64,000 nt of DNA. Origin: Bolinopsis microptera (taxonomy: Eukaryota > Ctenophora > Tentaculata > Lobata > Bolinopsidae). Positions within the stretch are counted from its first letter, which is position 1. Each line of letters begins with the position of its first letter. The stretch spans positions 17,763,401 to 17,827,400 of the forward strand of contig NC_087082.1 in NCBI RefSeq assembly GCF_026151205.1. Reading direction: 5' to 3'. The notes beneath the pieces were generated by a model, which had not been told where the DNA came from, did not search any database, and saw only the letters and a list, made by a program, of their open reading frames with translations. Of this stretch, positions 12,233 to 24,050 are shown piece by piece. Both the position numbers and the translations under genes were made by a program.

Positions 12233-13013
12233 TTGACACGATAACAGTGAAATATCTGGAGCAAGGCCATACGTTCATGAGCGCTGACTCGTTCCACCAT
12301 AAAGTGGAACTGTTCATCAAACAGTGCGGACAGCTACATAATTATGACTTGAGGACTTTGGTGGTGCAATGGAAAAGGTGGGTACCGCTGTTTCTATGGC
12401 CTGTTCGGACTTTCATTCTTGGCCTATAAGGTCATATGGGACAAGCAACCGCTGCAAAACAGAAAGACCACTGCTCGAGAAGGTGAAGGTTATCAGGTTT
12501 CATCATGGCTCGGTCCAAATGGAATGGAAATCAGAGCACAACGAGGTTTCCTTCCGTTCTGCTCCATTTCGGCGGCAGAAAGAAGAGAGATTGATCCGGT
12601 TAGGTATAATCATAGCTTTCCCACAAAATCAATCACGGGGTAAAGCAAGTGCTAAAAAGAAAGATATAGTTCAAAAACTTTGTAGACTTATGAGCCCCCC
12701 CCCCCTCTATATAAATAGATATATTCTCGATAGTATTGCCTGAATAAATAGTATCTGGAGAGAAGATTTGTAGGATACAATACTTGAGTAGCAACAGTGT
12801 GCCTCGTGACGTGTAAAGCTGTAGGTACTTCGCACGACAGTCGACAATAGCTGGATAACGCAATATTGTTCACACACGTTTCGTGTATCAATTACAGTGA
12901 ATGGGATATTGACTTTGAGTAGGGAAGGTTAGGACATTATTGGATCTTGTGATATAAAGTAAGAATAGCTCATCGCATGTAATACTCAACAAGCTTACTT
13001 AATAATAATTTCA

Positions 13014-13345
13014 GCGTGTCCCAATATTACAACCAGTGTTTCATCACAACAGTTTAAGGCTAATTTTTCGTCTTATTTTCGATGACCAATGGTTTGAACG
13101 GATAATTTTCATCAGAACATGGAGTTTTTTGCCGATGTGGCTGTACTGAAGCACTTTTATCAGAAAACGAAATTTTCAAATTTTTATTTCAGCGTATCCC
13201 AATATTACAACCAGTGTTTCATCACAACAGTTTAACTTTTAAGGCTAATTTTTCGTCTTATTTTCGATGACCAATGATTTGAACGGGTCATTTTCATCAG
13301 AACATGGAGTTTTTGCCGATGTGGTTGTACTTAAGCACTTTTCTA
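13014..13345. repeat. Tandem duplication, about 177-bp unit
   Basis: Two successive copies begin ttcagcgt and then tcccaatattacaaccagtg, starting near 13014 and 13191. Each ends in the transposon's own gcacttttnnnagaaa motif, so this is subterminal duplication inside the 10468-13570 element. Confidence 0.7.
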
Positions 13346-13580
13346 AGAAATTCAAACTATAATTTGTGATTTTGAGGCACTTTCCGAGAAGTTAGGATAA
13401 TGAAACCTTGTCACAAGTCTCAAAAGTTGACAAAGCACCTTAGAAACATGTGGGTGCAGTTTAAATTTGACAACAGCTAGCCCAGAGCAATTGCAGAATT
13501 GAAATCTTTAAAGTCAATTTGCACAAAATGAACCTTGTGTTACTTAAGCACTTTTGTCAGAAAACGGCAGCAGTGTACTT

Positions 13581-14132
13581 GAAGGTTGGAATGTGAACAT
13601 ATCAATTTTGTTAATGTACTATCACTTGGCTCCTTGAAAAGTGTAATACAGTTACAAAAAGAGGTCTTTATACAATACATTCAACAGAATGGTTTATGTT
13701 TTGGCGTATTCTAAAGGAATATGTTTCACTTGTTAATAAGTTTACTTTTGAGTGTTGATTGATTGAGGAGCACTACCCGAAGGCATTACTCGGCACTAAC
13801 GCCTTAAAATCTTTAATTACAATCAAATATAAATATATGCACACAATGTATAAAGTATTAATAATGTATAAAATATGATTATGCTATTAGCAAATTTAAA
13901 TAGTACTATTAAGAATTTTAAATAACTCTTATCTCTTGACATAAATTTAGAACAGCGACACAGGGTCTGAAGAATGCGCGGTGATATTTTTATCTTTTAA
14001 AAGTTGTAAATGACAGTGAAATTGCGCGGTGTCGATAGCATTGTAAAAAATGCTCGAAGATAGTCATATTTTGTTATGAGGTTAAAGTTTTGTTGCTCGT
14101 TATTATGATCAACGTATGTTGTACCAAATTAT
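13581..14132. other. AT-rich spacer without recognised features
   Basis: About 550 bases between the 3.1-kb transposon and a LINE relic. I see no gene, RNA or repeat structure here. Confidence 0.4.
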
Positions 14133-14972
14133 TTAAATTTCTAAAAGTACGAAATTTGAGTTGTCCCAGTCCTTGTCATCCGGTTTATGTGCTTGTGCAG
14201 TAAGCACATGCTTGTTGACTGTAGACTTGAATGAATTTAGGAATTTGTCTTGTAGGCAAGTGGTGACATATTTTATGTCCTTGTTAATAATGTTGACTGT
14301 TTGGTTATATAACTTAGGCCCAATGTAAGAAATGCTCTTGTCTGAATTACATAAACGGTTAAATGGTACTGCAAAGAACTCAGGTTCTCTTCTAGGTGCG
14401 TTTAAGTTTGAAACAGTGAACATTCTTATAATATTTGGTGGTGCAGTGTTAGAATAAACTTTGTGCATTAAGCATAATATACATTTAGCTATTATTAGGT
14501 TTGCGTCGTCAGCGAAATAAATATGTTTAGCTAAATTACTAATCTGAGGAAGGTCGTTGATGTAGATTATGAACAGAATTGGTCCGAGAATGGAGCCCTG
14601 TGGTACTCCGTAGTTAAGTTTGAGGTGAGAGGACTTGCAGTTGTTGACGCTCACGTATTGCTCTCTATCGGTTAGATATGAGTGAAACCAAGATAAAGCC
14701 AACCCCCGAACTCCATAGTGCTCAAGTTTTCTCAGAAGAATACTGCTGTCAACCATGTCAAAGGCCTTGCTGTAGTCCAATAAACATGATACATAAACGA
14801 TCATGAAACAAGGATAATATCCTGACTGACTGATTTCTGGCACTGACCGTGTAATTACTGAGCACTTTTGTAAGAAGAAAAACAGGAGGAATTTGAAATG
14901 GTATGAAATATGACACCTCATAATCGTACGACTATTCTTCTCAAAGTTAGATTTGAGGACACATTTTTTCAT
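14133..14972 (-). pseudogene. Internally deleted LINE reverse transcriptase
   Basis: A 279-codon open frame contains LLDYSKAFDMVDSSIL (RT motif A), YGVPQGSILGPILFIIYIND (motif B) and YFADDANLII (motif C). After motif C the protein jumps to a LINE C-terminus-like segment (NRLCNSDKSISYIGPKLYN). The thumb region is therefore missing, yet the frame stays open. The N-terminal finger region is also absent, replaced by an unrelated start. It resembles CR1/Jockey-group LINEs. A related scrap occurs near 38.37-38.43 kb. Confidence 0.75.
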
Positions 14973-15219
14973 GAAAAGTGATTAGCATTTTTGAAAATTT
15001 GAAAAGCAATTTTTTTGACACGTTATCTTGCTCATAGAAATTAGAATAAGAAAGAGACTAGGATATGAATAGTGATTGCAATTTTTCACATTTTTCTTGC
15101 GCACTGCATCATGGGCAGCACCACAACCTACTGCTACACAGTGAGAATTGTTGGAACCTGTTTTTACTCTAGTTGAATAAGTGGTACGGTGCTGGAGCAT
15201 CCCTTTTTGATCGATACTT

Positions 15220-15247
15220 GGGGGGGGGGGGGGGGGGGGGGGGGGGG
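15220..15247 (+). repeat. Poly-G tract, 28 bases
   Basis: An uninterrupted run of 28 G about 100 bases upstream of a GPCR start codon. Its true length is uncertain because such runs are error-prone in sequencing. Confidence 0.8.
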
Positions 15248-15354
15248 TATAGCTCGAGTTTAGCTGGAATTGTTTCGCTGTAGCTTAAACTGGCACGTAA
15301 TAACCCGCCTATATTCTCGTTGAAATATCTATCAATTAATCGCATTTTAGGATA

Positions 15355-16545
15355 ATGATGACCCAAATTCTCGACAACCCGAAGAACGGTTCAAACCTGG
15401 TCGAAATGAACGATCACGAAGTACACCTGATTCTAAAAGGCGCCTGCTATGAACTAGCCCCACTCACCATTCCACTGTGCTCCATGGTATTTGCTCAAAA
15501 CATTGTTATATTCACGGACTTCTACAGAGAGAGGGCTAAGTTTGTACCGAGCTTGTTCATGGGGATCGCAATGACGGACATCCTAAAAGCACAAGGAGAG
15601 CTGGTTGTCTCGCTGGTCAGCATCTTCGTTTTCACAGGCTATCTTGAGATTTCGGCCCTTTACTACACCATGTTTTACTACATACTAACAGCTACACCAG
15701 GCATCAACTGCTCTAAGCTCATCAACTTAGTGCTGACCATCACGTTTACCTTAAATGTGACAAACCCTTTCCGTAGGCTGAACACAGCACGCATACGAAA
15801 GATAACCGCTTATCTCTGCTTGCTGATAACGGTCCTCCATATGTTGGACACTGCTGCAGCTATTGTGATCCACTTGAAGTACCTCAACTCCCACCCTGAT
15901 GTATCCTCTGTATCTTATCTGTGGATGGCGGTTATGGCCATGATGCCTGGTGTTATTACAGCCTCAGGACTTTTTTGTATCCCAGACCACACAGGATCTT
16001 CAAGATGTGCTGAGATTGGGCATAAACACCATCTGAGCCATGAACAGGTCCACATTTTGGCATGCCTGACTGGCTCCTTCTACTTTCTACTGCCATCTGT
16101 CATTACATTGGTCTGTATGGTGATTCAGATAATATATTTCCGAAGATCTTTTCAGGATGACGACCAAGCTAACTCATCTACACTCAATCCCACTCGTCAT
16201 ATTTCAATCACCGTTTTGCTAGTGTCAGTTCTCTCCTTTACTTGTCATACCAGTTTCTTTATGATAGGGGCCATTTTCTTCTCCATTCACTCAAACGTCT
16301 CAGCAGAGCACCATGACGACCAATTCTTTGTCAGAATGGGCGTGTTGCTGGGGTTTGCCGAGTACCAACTTCCCCTGATCTACGCGTTTATCTACCCCAT
16401 CATCATCATCAGCCGGAAGCAGGAGCTGAGGGAAAGGTATACTGGGTTCATCAGACGAGTCACTGCCTGCTGCGGAAGAAGAGGGGACACAGACAGAGGA
16501 GACGTGGACACAGACAGAGGAGAAGGGGACACAGACAGAGGATAA
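15355..16545 (+). CDS. Divergent rhodopsin-type seven-transmembrane receptor
   Basis: A single 396-codon frame. About seven hydrophobic helices can be picked out: LAPLTIPLCSMVFAQNIVIF, a second starting FVPSLFMGIAMTD, a third ending LNVTNPFRRLN (a stand-in for the DRY region), LCLLITVLHMLD, LLPSVITLVCMVIQIIYF, VLLVSVLSFTCHTSFFMIG, and a last one ending YAFIYPIIII, comparable to NPxxY. A basic stretch (SRKQELRERYTGFIRR) and a double Cys follow, suiting a juxtamembrane helix 8 with palmitoylation. From about residue 376 the tail is made of the 21-bp minisatellite (GDTDRG units) and stops at a TAA inside a repeat unit. No typical DRY or CWxP motif is present, so this belongs to a lineage-specific receptor group; the ligand is unknown. 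I saw no intron. Confidence 0.75.
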   Translation: MMTQILDNPKNGSNLVEMNDHEVHLILKGACYELAPLTIPLCSMVFAQNIVIFTDFYRERAKFVPSLFMGIAMTDILKAQGELVVSLVSIFVFTGYLEISALYYTMFYYILTATPGINCSKLINLVLTITFTLNVTNPFRRLNTARIRKITAYLCLLITVLHMLDTAAAIVIHLKYLNSHPDVSSVSYLWMAVMAMMPGVITASGLFCIPDHTGSSRCAEIGHKHHLSHEQVHILACLTGSFYFLLPSVITLVCMVIQIIYFRRSFQDDDQANSSTLNPTRHISITVLLVSVLSFTCHTSFFMIGAIFFSIHSNVSAEHHDDQFFVRMGVLLGFAEYQLPLIYAFIYPIIIISRKQELRERYTGFIRRVTACCGRRGDTDRGDVDTDRGEGDTDRG

Positions 16546-19180
16546 GGGGACACAGACAGAGGAGACGTGGACACAGACAGAGGAGAAGGGGACACAGACA
16601 GAGGATAAGGGGACACAGACAGAGGAGAAGGGGACACAGACCGAGGAGAAGTGGACACAGACAGAGGAGAAGGGGACACAGACAGAGGAGACGTGGACAC
16701 AGACCGAGGAGACGTGGACACAGACAGAGGAGAAGGGGACACAGACAGAGGAGAAGGGGACACAGACAGAGGAGAAGGGGACACAGACCGAGGAGAAGGG
16801 GACACAGACAGAGGAGAAGGGGACACAGACAGAGGAGAAGGGGACACAGACAGAGGAGAAGGGGACACAGACAGAGGAGAAGGGGACACAGACAGAGAAG
16901 AGGGGACACAGACAGAGGAGAAGTGGACACAGACAGAGGAGAAGTGGACACAGACAGAGGAGAAGTGGACACAGACAGAGGAGACGTGGACACAGACAGA
17001 GAAGAGGGGACACAGACAGAGGAGAAGTGGACACAGACAGAGGAGACGTGGACACAGACAGAGAAGAGGGGACACAGACAGAGGAGACGTGGACACAGAC
17101 AGAGAAGAGGGGACACAGACAGAGGAGAAGTGGACACAGACCGAGGAGACGTGGACACAGACCGAGGAGAAGTGGACACAGACAGAGGAGAAGGGGACAC
17201 AGACAGAGGAGACGTGGACACAGACCGAGGAGACGTGGACACAGACCGAGGAGAAGGGGACACAGACAGAGGAGAAGGGGACACAGACAGAGGAGAAGGG
17301 GACACAGACCGAGGAGAAGGGGACACAGACAGAGGAGAAGGGGACACAGACAGAGGAGAAGGGGACACAGACAGAGGAGAAGGGGACACAGACAGAGGAG
17401 AAGGGGACACAGACAGAGAAGAGGGGACACAGACAGAGGAGACGTGGACACAGACAGAGGAGACGTGGACACAGACCGAGGAGAAGGGGACACAGACAGA
17501 GGATAAGGGGACACAGACCGAGGAGACGTGGACACAGACAGAGGAGACGTGGACACAGACCGAGGAGAAGGGGACACAGACAGAGGATAAGGGGACACAG
17601 ACCGAGAAGAAAGGGACACAGACCGAGGAGAAGGGGACACCGACCGAGGAGAAGGGGACACAGACAGAGGAGACGTGGACAGACAGAGGAGACGTGGACA
17701 CAGACAGAGGAGAAGGGGACACAGACAGAGGAGACGTGGACACAGACAGAGGAGACGTGGACACAGACAGAGGAGAAGTGGACATAGACCGAGGAGAAAG
17801 GGACACAGACAGAGGAGAAGTGGACACAGACCGAGGAGAAGGGGACACAGACAGAAGAGAAGTGGACACAGACCGAGGAGAAGGGGACACAGACAGAGGA
17901 GAAGTGGACACAGACAGAGGAGACGTGGACACAGACCGAGGAGAAGGGGACACAGACAGAGGAGAAGTGGACACAGACAGAGGAGACGTGGACACAGACC
18001 GAGGAGAAGGGGACACAGACAGAAGAGAAGTGGACACAGACCGAGGAGAAGGGGACACAGACAGAGGAGAAGGGGACACAGACAGAAGAGAAGTGGACAT
18101 AGACCGAGGAGAAGGGGACACAGACCGAGGAGAAGGGGACACAGACAGAGGAGACGTGGACACAGACCGAGGAGAAGGGGACACAGACAGAGGAGAAGGG
18201 GACACAGACAGAGAAGAAGGGGACACAGACAGAGAAGAAGGGGACACAGACAGAGAAGAAGGGGACACAGACAGAGGAGAAGGGGACACAGACAGAGGAG
18301 AAGGGGACACAGACAGAGGAGACGTGGACACAGACCGAGGAGAAGGGGACACAGACAAAGGAGAAGGGGACACAGACAGAGGAGAAGGGGACACAGACAG
18401 AGGAGAAGGGGACACAGACAGAGGAGAAGTGGACACAGACCGAGGAGAAGGGGACACAGACAGAGAAGAAGGGGACACAGACAGAGAAGAAGGGGACACA
18501 GACAGAGGAGAAGTGGACACAGACAGAGGAGAAGGGGACACAGACCGAGGAGAAGGGGACCCAGACAGAGGAGAAGGGGACACAGACAGAGGAGAAGGGG
18601 ACACAGACAGAGAAGAAGGGGACACAGACAGAGAAGAAGGGGACACAGACAGAGAAGAAGGGGACACAGACAGAGGAGAAGGGGACACAGACAGAGAAGA
18701 AGGGGACACAGACAGAGGAGACGTGGACACAGACCGAGGAGAAGGGGACACAGACAAAGGAGAAGGGGACACAGACAGAGGAGAAGGGGACACAGACAGA
18801 GGAGAAGGGGACACAGACAGAGGAGAAGTGGACACAGACCGAGGAGAAGGGGACACAGACAGAGAAGAAGGGGACACAGACAGAGAAGAAGGGGACACAG
18901 ACAGAGGAGAAGTGGACACAGACAGAGGAGAAGGGGACACAGACCGAGGAGAAGGGGACCCAGACAGAGGAGAAGGGGACACAGACAGAGGAGAAGGGGA
19001 CACAGACAGAGAAGAAGGGGACACAGACAGAGAAGAAGGGGACACAGACAGAGGAGAAGGGGACACAGACAGAGGAGAAGTGGACACAGACAGAGGAGAA
19101 GTGGACACAGACAGAGGAGAAGGGGACACATACAGAGGAGAAGGGGACACAGACCGAGGAGAAGTGGACACAGACCAAGA
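16481..19180 (+). repeat. Large 21-bp minisatellite in a receptor tail
   Basis: Roughly 128 tandem copies of a 21-bp unit, consensus ggagaaggggacacagacag plus a. Variants include aag to acg, cagaca to cagacc, and gga to gaa. Because 21 is divisible by three and the unit lacks stops in most frames, all forward and reverse frames stay open for hundreds of codons. Those frames (for example 16923-19184 and 16300-19131) should not be read as proteins. A second-order duplication is visible: the blocks near 18300-18560 and 18720-18960 are nearly identical. The first 65 bases lie in the receptor coding sequence. Confidence 0.95.
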
Positions 19181-19184
19181 GTGA

Positions 19185-20533
19185 GACTTTGTTACTTTGT
19201 GATTAACTCGAACTTGCTACAGGAGCATGATATTATGTTAAACTTTAACTGCCAGTTTTACTGTTTTGAAATTTCTTTTGTCTGTTCTTGATTGAGAATA
19301 TTTGTAATTCACAATTCGTAAAATTGATTAATATCATAAAAAATAAATTGTGTTAGTATGTATGGTAAACGTTTTTGCACTTTTTTTACATGTGATTTTT
19401 TAATAATTCTGATAGATTCTTTTTTGATATCTAAACATTTTAAATATTGAATTTTGTATTTTAATATTATCTTTTACGTGCCTATCAGCATCAACTTCAA
19501 TTTATTATTAATACCTTTATTTACAATATACATTGAAAGGTGATTAATAATCAACTTATTGAGATGAGTATGTCAACTAGTTGAATTGACTTTTATATTT
19601 CTGTTTCACTTCTGGACAAGTTGTTTTCCTTTTCTCATTTCCTATGCTCGAATTACTCATATACAGTTTAAAAAAGGAAATTTCTTTCTCAGTAAATCTT
19701 GTAGGTTCCACCCAGCACCCTAACCCGGCCAGGCCCGCCAGGGCCCGACATGGTACAACATGATACAATCACTAGTACAACCTATATATTCTGGTGTATT
19801 AAAGGCTGGATTCTACCCTACAAGCACACAGCTGACGTTGCAGAACACAGCTATAATTACAGGGCTCAATCATTAAAACTCATAAGTATACTGTAAACTA
19901 ATTTCAGTATTAAGATCTGCAGAGCCGAGCTCCTTACCCGGCACGTGTGCCTCCACCTGAATCACAGTAATTCACCTGTATAACTGAGAGAGAGAGAGCT
20001 GCTGATCCAAGAACCCAACTCCCACAGTACTAGCTGACCGATCATTCTCTTCACCGCAACCTCACCACTCCAGGTGCTCTTTAGACCGATTAGCTGCCAG
20101 TTTGAATCCTGCTATTGGCCGTGCTTCCCGGAGAGTTACGCAACCCCCCTCCGCTTCCGGGAGATGAGTTAAGTGAGTTTTAGTAGCCCTGGCTTGGTTG
20201 TCTTGGAGATTAATGGGTTGTCATGGGTACTAATTCTCGGAATTAGACACCACGTGACCACCACAAAACAATTGCGTGCTAGCCGCCAACCAGAACAGGT
20301 TGAAAAGTTTACAGCGTATGAGAAAGCCGCTGCTCAGCCAGGCAGAGGGCCGTGCAATTGCAGTTTGGGATTGTATTTTTCTACATTCTTGTGTAAAGTA
20401 GGTCGTTCATTTGTTGTCATATACCATCAGTTTTACATTGTAGGGATTGTAGTTGTATCATTTATATGAACGGAGTTAGTTGGACGAATTATCCGCAGCA
20501 AATACCCAGTAACCAAGCCAGCCTACCCGAACA
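19185..20533. other. Spacer after the receptor minisatellite
   Basis: AT-rich to about 19.7 kb, probably including the receptor 3' UTR, then more GC-rich to 20.5 kb. A 98-codon frame at 20173-20469 resembles no family I know. I see no exon structure. Confidence 0.35.
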
Positions 20534-21897
20534 GGTTGCAGGTTACAGTCCTGTTAGTTTCAGGTTGCAGGTTACAGTCCTGCTAGTTTCAGGTTGCAGG
20601 TTACAGTCCTGTTAGTTTTAGGTTGCAGGTTACAGTCCTGTTAGTTTTAGGTTGCAGGTTACAGTCCTGTTAGTTTTAGGTTGCAGGTTACAGTCCTGTC
20701 AGTTTCAGGTTGCAGGTTACAGTCCTGTTAGTTTCAGGTTGTAGGTTACAGTCCTGTTAGTTTCAGGTTGCAGGTTACAGTCCTGTTAGTTTCAGGTTGC
20801 AGGATACAGTCCTGTTAGTTTCAGGTTGCAGGTTACAGTCCTGTTAGTTTCAGGTTGCAGGTTACAGTCCTGTTAGTTTCAGGTTGCAGGTTACAGTCCT
20901 GTTAGTTTCAGGTTGCAGGTTACAGTCCTGTTAGTTTCAGGTTGCAGGTTACAGTCCTGTTAGTTTCAGGTTGCAGGTTACAGTCCTGTTAGTTTCAGGT
21001 TGCAGGTTACAGTCCTGTTAGTTTCAGGTTGCAGGTTACAGTCCTGTCAGTTTCAGGTTGCAGGTTACAGTCCTGTCAGTTTCAGGTTGCAGGTTACAGT
21101 CCTGTTAGTTTCAGGTTGCAGGTTACAGTCCTGTCAGTTTCAGGTTGCAGGTTACAGTCCTGTCAGTTTCAGGTTTCAGGTTACAGTCCTGTCAGTTTCA
21201 GGTTGCAGGTTACAGTCCTGTCAGTTTCAGGTTACAGGTTACAGTCCTGTTAGTTTCAGGTTGCAGGTTACAGTCCTGTTAGTTTCAGGTTGCAGGTTAC
21301 AGTCCTGTTAGTTTCAGGTTGCAGGTTACAGTCCTGTTAGTTTCAGGTTGCAGGTTACAGTCCTGTTAGTTTCAGGTTGCAGGTTACAGTCCTGTTAGTT
21401 TCAGGTTGCAGGTTACAGTCCTGTTAGTTTCAGGTTGCAGGTTACAGTCCTGTTAGTTTCAGGTTGCAGGTTACAGTCCTGTTAGTTTCAGGTTGCAGGT
21501 TACAGTCCTGTCAGTTTCAGGTTGCAGGTTACAGTCCTGTTAGTTTCAGGTTGCAGGTTACAGTCCTGTTAGTTTCAGGTTGCAGGTTACAGTCCTGTCA
21601 GTTTCAGGTTGCAGGTTACAGTCCTGTTAGTTTCAGGTTGCAGGTTACAGTCCTGTTAGTTTTAGGTTGCAGGTTACAGTCCTGTTAGTTTCAGGTTGCA
21701 GGTTACAGTCCTGTTAGTTTCAGGTTGCAGGTTACAGTCCTGTCAGTTTCAGGTTGCAGGTTACAGTCCTTTTAGTTTCAGGTTGCAGGTAACAGTCCTT
21801 TTAGTTTCAGGTTGCAGGTTACAGTCCTGTTAGTTTCAGGTTGCAGGTTACAGTCCTGTCAGTTTCAGGTTGCAGGTTACAGTCCTGTTAGTTTCAG
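20534..21897 (+). repeat. 29-bp minisatellite
   Basis: About 47 head-to-tail copies of a 29-bp unit containing gttgcaggttacagtcctgt and then tagtttcag. Copies differ mainly at tta/tca before gtttcag. There are no intervening unique spacers, so this is not a CRISPR array. Each unit contains two CAG-GTT junctions. Open frames are by-products. Confidence 0.95.
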
Positions 21898-22499
21898 TTA
21901 CTTATGGTCCAACTAAAATAAGGTCCATTGTAACGTTATCGGTACAATCTCCTTTCTCAACTATTTCTTCCCTATATAAGGTGCTAAGGCTATTTGCTAT
22001 TGTGGATATTATTCACGGCTCGTATGACTTTTATGTTAGATTGCACGTACGAATTCTGTTCAATCTTTACATCTATCTGTTTGATAGCTTTCACATTTGA
22101 ATTTAACGATTTACATATGTTTCGATAAAGGCCTATACGACCTGAAGCATATACTTTTGCTTCATGACGCAAGAGAGTTTTCTTCTTAATATACTACTTA
22201 TCGGTAGTTTATGAGGTAGTTACGAAACATGTCCTACCACAATACAAGTATCCACCACACGCTAGTTACCGCTGTAGTCTATAATACATTGCTTATATTC
22301 TGATTATACGTTAAACCGATCACGTTACTATTACCCAGGATCCTCCAGGGTTTACGGGGTCGGCTGGTAAATTACAATATTCCCTGCAACAGGGGAAGGT
22401 GTGATGCTCAAACAATAGCAATATAGTTATACACTATACAGCAATCTACTGATTACACGTATTATATACTATATAATAATGGAGTCTCTCTCCCTCTCT

Positions 22500-22539
<40 letters not shown>

Positions 22540-23846
22540 TTGAGCCTCTGTTTTTGCTAGTCGACCACACAGGGACTATTCCGTGATTTACTTATTATAT
22601 ATCTGACATTGGACATGGAGGGATTCTATCAGGGTAACCCTATAATACAATGCTATTTGTTGTAATTGTTTTAAGAAAATAGGAGAATTGTTTAATAGTT
22701 GTAGATTTGTAATCTTAATATACTTACAAATATTACAGTATATTGAATATTGATGGCATGCTCCTTGACATAATATTAACTCTGCAATGAAATGTAACTG
22801 AAGTACCGTTACATAATAATGAGTACCCCCCGAGTCGCTCTCACTTGATCAGTCATCTGTCATTCTCATACAGCACCTGCTGTCATAATATAATCAGCTC
22901 CAACTAGAGTTCATTAAATTCCAACCAACTGACATGACTGGTAGATCACATATTTGTAGTTCCAGAAACTAAGGGGGATTAAGGAGACACTTAACCCCAC
23001 CCTTCTCCTGCCCAGGACCCGACCCTCTACCACTCCATATGGTATAAATGCACAGGTGCGTGTTCCATTAATCGACCTGATACTCCGAGCTCCACTACAA
23101 GCTACCACTGCTGAGCCTTCAATCTCCTATTGCTCCAATAGTTTGAGACTTTAGAGAGTTTGCACTTTTGTCGCTTTATTATTTGTTAAACTTTTTCAGA
23201 TCAGAGAGATTGACTTGTTTCAAATAATCATCTAGACTATCAGTATCAACATGAATTACCAGTAGGAATAACATGTTGCAATCTCACTCTCAGTTACAGA
23301 ACCGTTGCTGTGTAACAGTAATGCTACTCAGCTGACAGCACCAATATATCGGACATTAACCCAATTATATGCTCATTATTGCTCATCTTTAGTTGCTCTT
23401 TTCAGCGAACTTTATTGCAGCTTTATATAAACTAGATTGTTGCTCATATTCAGTTGCTTTCGTTAGTTGTCTTGGTTTCAGGTTCCGTAAACATAGTTTC
23501 GAGCGTTTTCATCATGCTCTTTTGTCAGATATATTATGATTATAAACAGGGACATGGTTCAGGTTCGTATTGCCATTAAATATTAAAACATACATAATAA
23601 CGATTCTTTCCTTTACAGTCGATGTAATAAAAATAAATGTGACGAACACGCGAGGTTAAGCGATATCTAATAGTAATGTCTATTTAACTCCTTATTTGAT
23701 TTTTAATTTATAAATTGAAAGTTATTATTACTAATACTACAATAACCTCGACGAAATACAATGTTATAACCGAGGATGTGCATCTATGCTTCCTTCACAG
23801 AATTACTTAAACTTAAATAATAACAATGGTCACGTGTTAACAATTA
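21898..23846. other. AT-rich intergenic stretch with a CT microsatellite
   Basis: No gene recognised. The only clear structure is a pyrimidine (CT) run at about 22484-22536. Small open frames here do not resemble known proteins. Confidence 0.4.
22484..22536 (+). repeat. (CT)n microsatellite
   Basis: An almost pure CT dinucleotide run with a few interruptions at its left end. Confidence 0.9.
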
Positions 23847-23996
23847 GGGGTCGTTCACATATTATATTTTTTGACAATTTTTACCTTCCCCCCTCCGTAA
23901 TCAGTTTTAAACATAGCTATTGTGTAAAAAGATAACACTAGCGTAATCATTTGGAACCCCCCCCCTCGGCTGATTACGTAATATGTGAACGACCCC
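23847..23996. mobile_element. Short inverted-repeat MITE, copy 1
   Basis: Ends are GGGGTCGTTCACATATTA and its inverse, with an internal C-rich run, a central gtaatcagtttta motif and a tagcgtaatca motif. A second copy is at 25476-25641. It has no coding capacity and no clear target duplication. It ends about 55 bases before the start codon of the small gene at 24051. Confidence 0.75.
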
Positions 23997-24050
23997 TGAT
24001 CACGTGTTGGTCACAATAAGAACACTCACCACTTTACCCTCAGTAGCAAT

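Larger units (their letters stand above)
10468..13570. mobile_element. 3.1-kb TIR transposon with 10-bp target duplication
   Basis: The left end reads ctgccgttttctgacaaatg and the right end is its inverted near-copy (ending ttttgtcagaaaacggcag). Both are bordered by the direct repeat cagtgtactt (10458-10467 and 13571-13580). A tgcttaag-containing motif is repeated inside, near 10650, 10805, 10850 and 13330. A target duplication of 9-11 bp is typical of Mutator-like elements, but no transposase is visible. The element carries a LINE fragment, one arm of a dispersed inverted repeat and a 177-bp duplication as passengers. Confidence 0.7.

Noticed and set aside
16300-19291. Very long open frames on both strands (up to 943 codons) rich in GDTDR, SVCVPF or RRGHRQ
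   Set aside because: They are products of a stop-free 21-bp tandem repeat; all frames are open for the same reason, and none has a non-repetitive domain beyond the receptor frame.
20173-20469. 98-codon frame in the spacer before the 29-bp array
   Set aside because: No family resemblance, no splice or promoter support; short frames of this size occur by chance.
20534-21897. CRISPR-like regular 29-bp repeat
   Set aside because: There are no unique spacers between repeats, the sequence is eukaryotic and there are no cas genes. It is a minisatellite.
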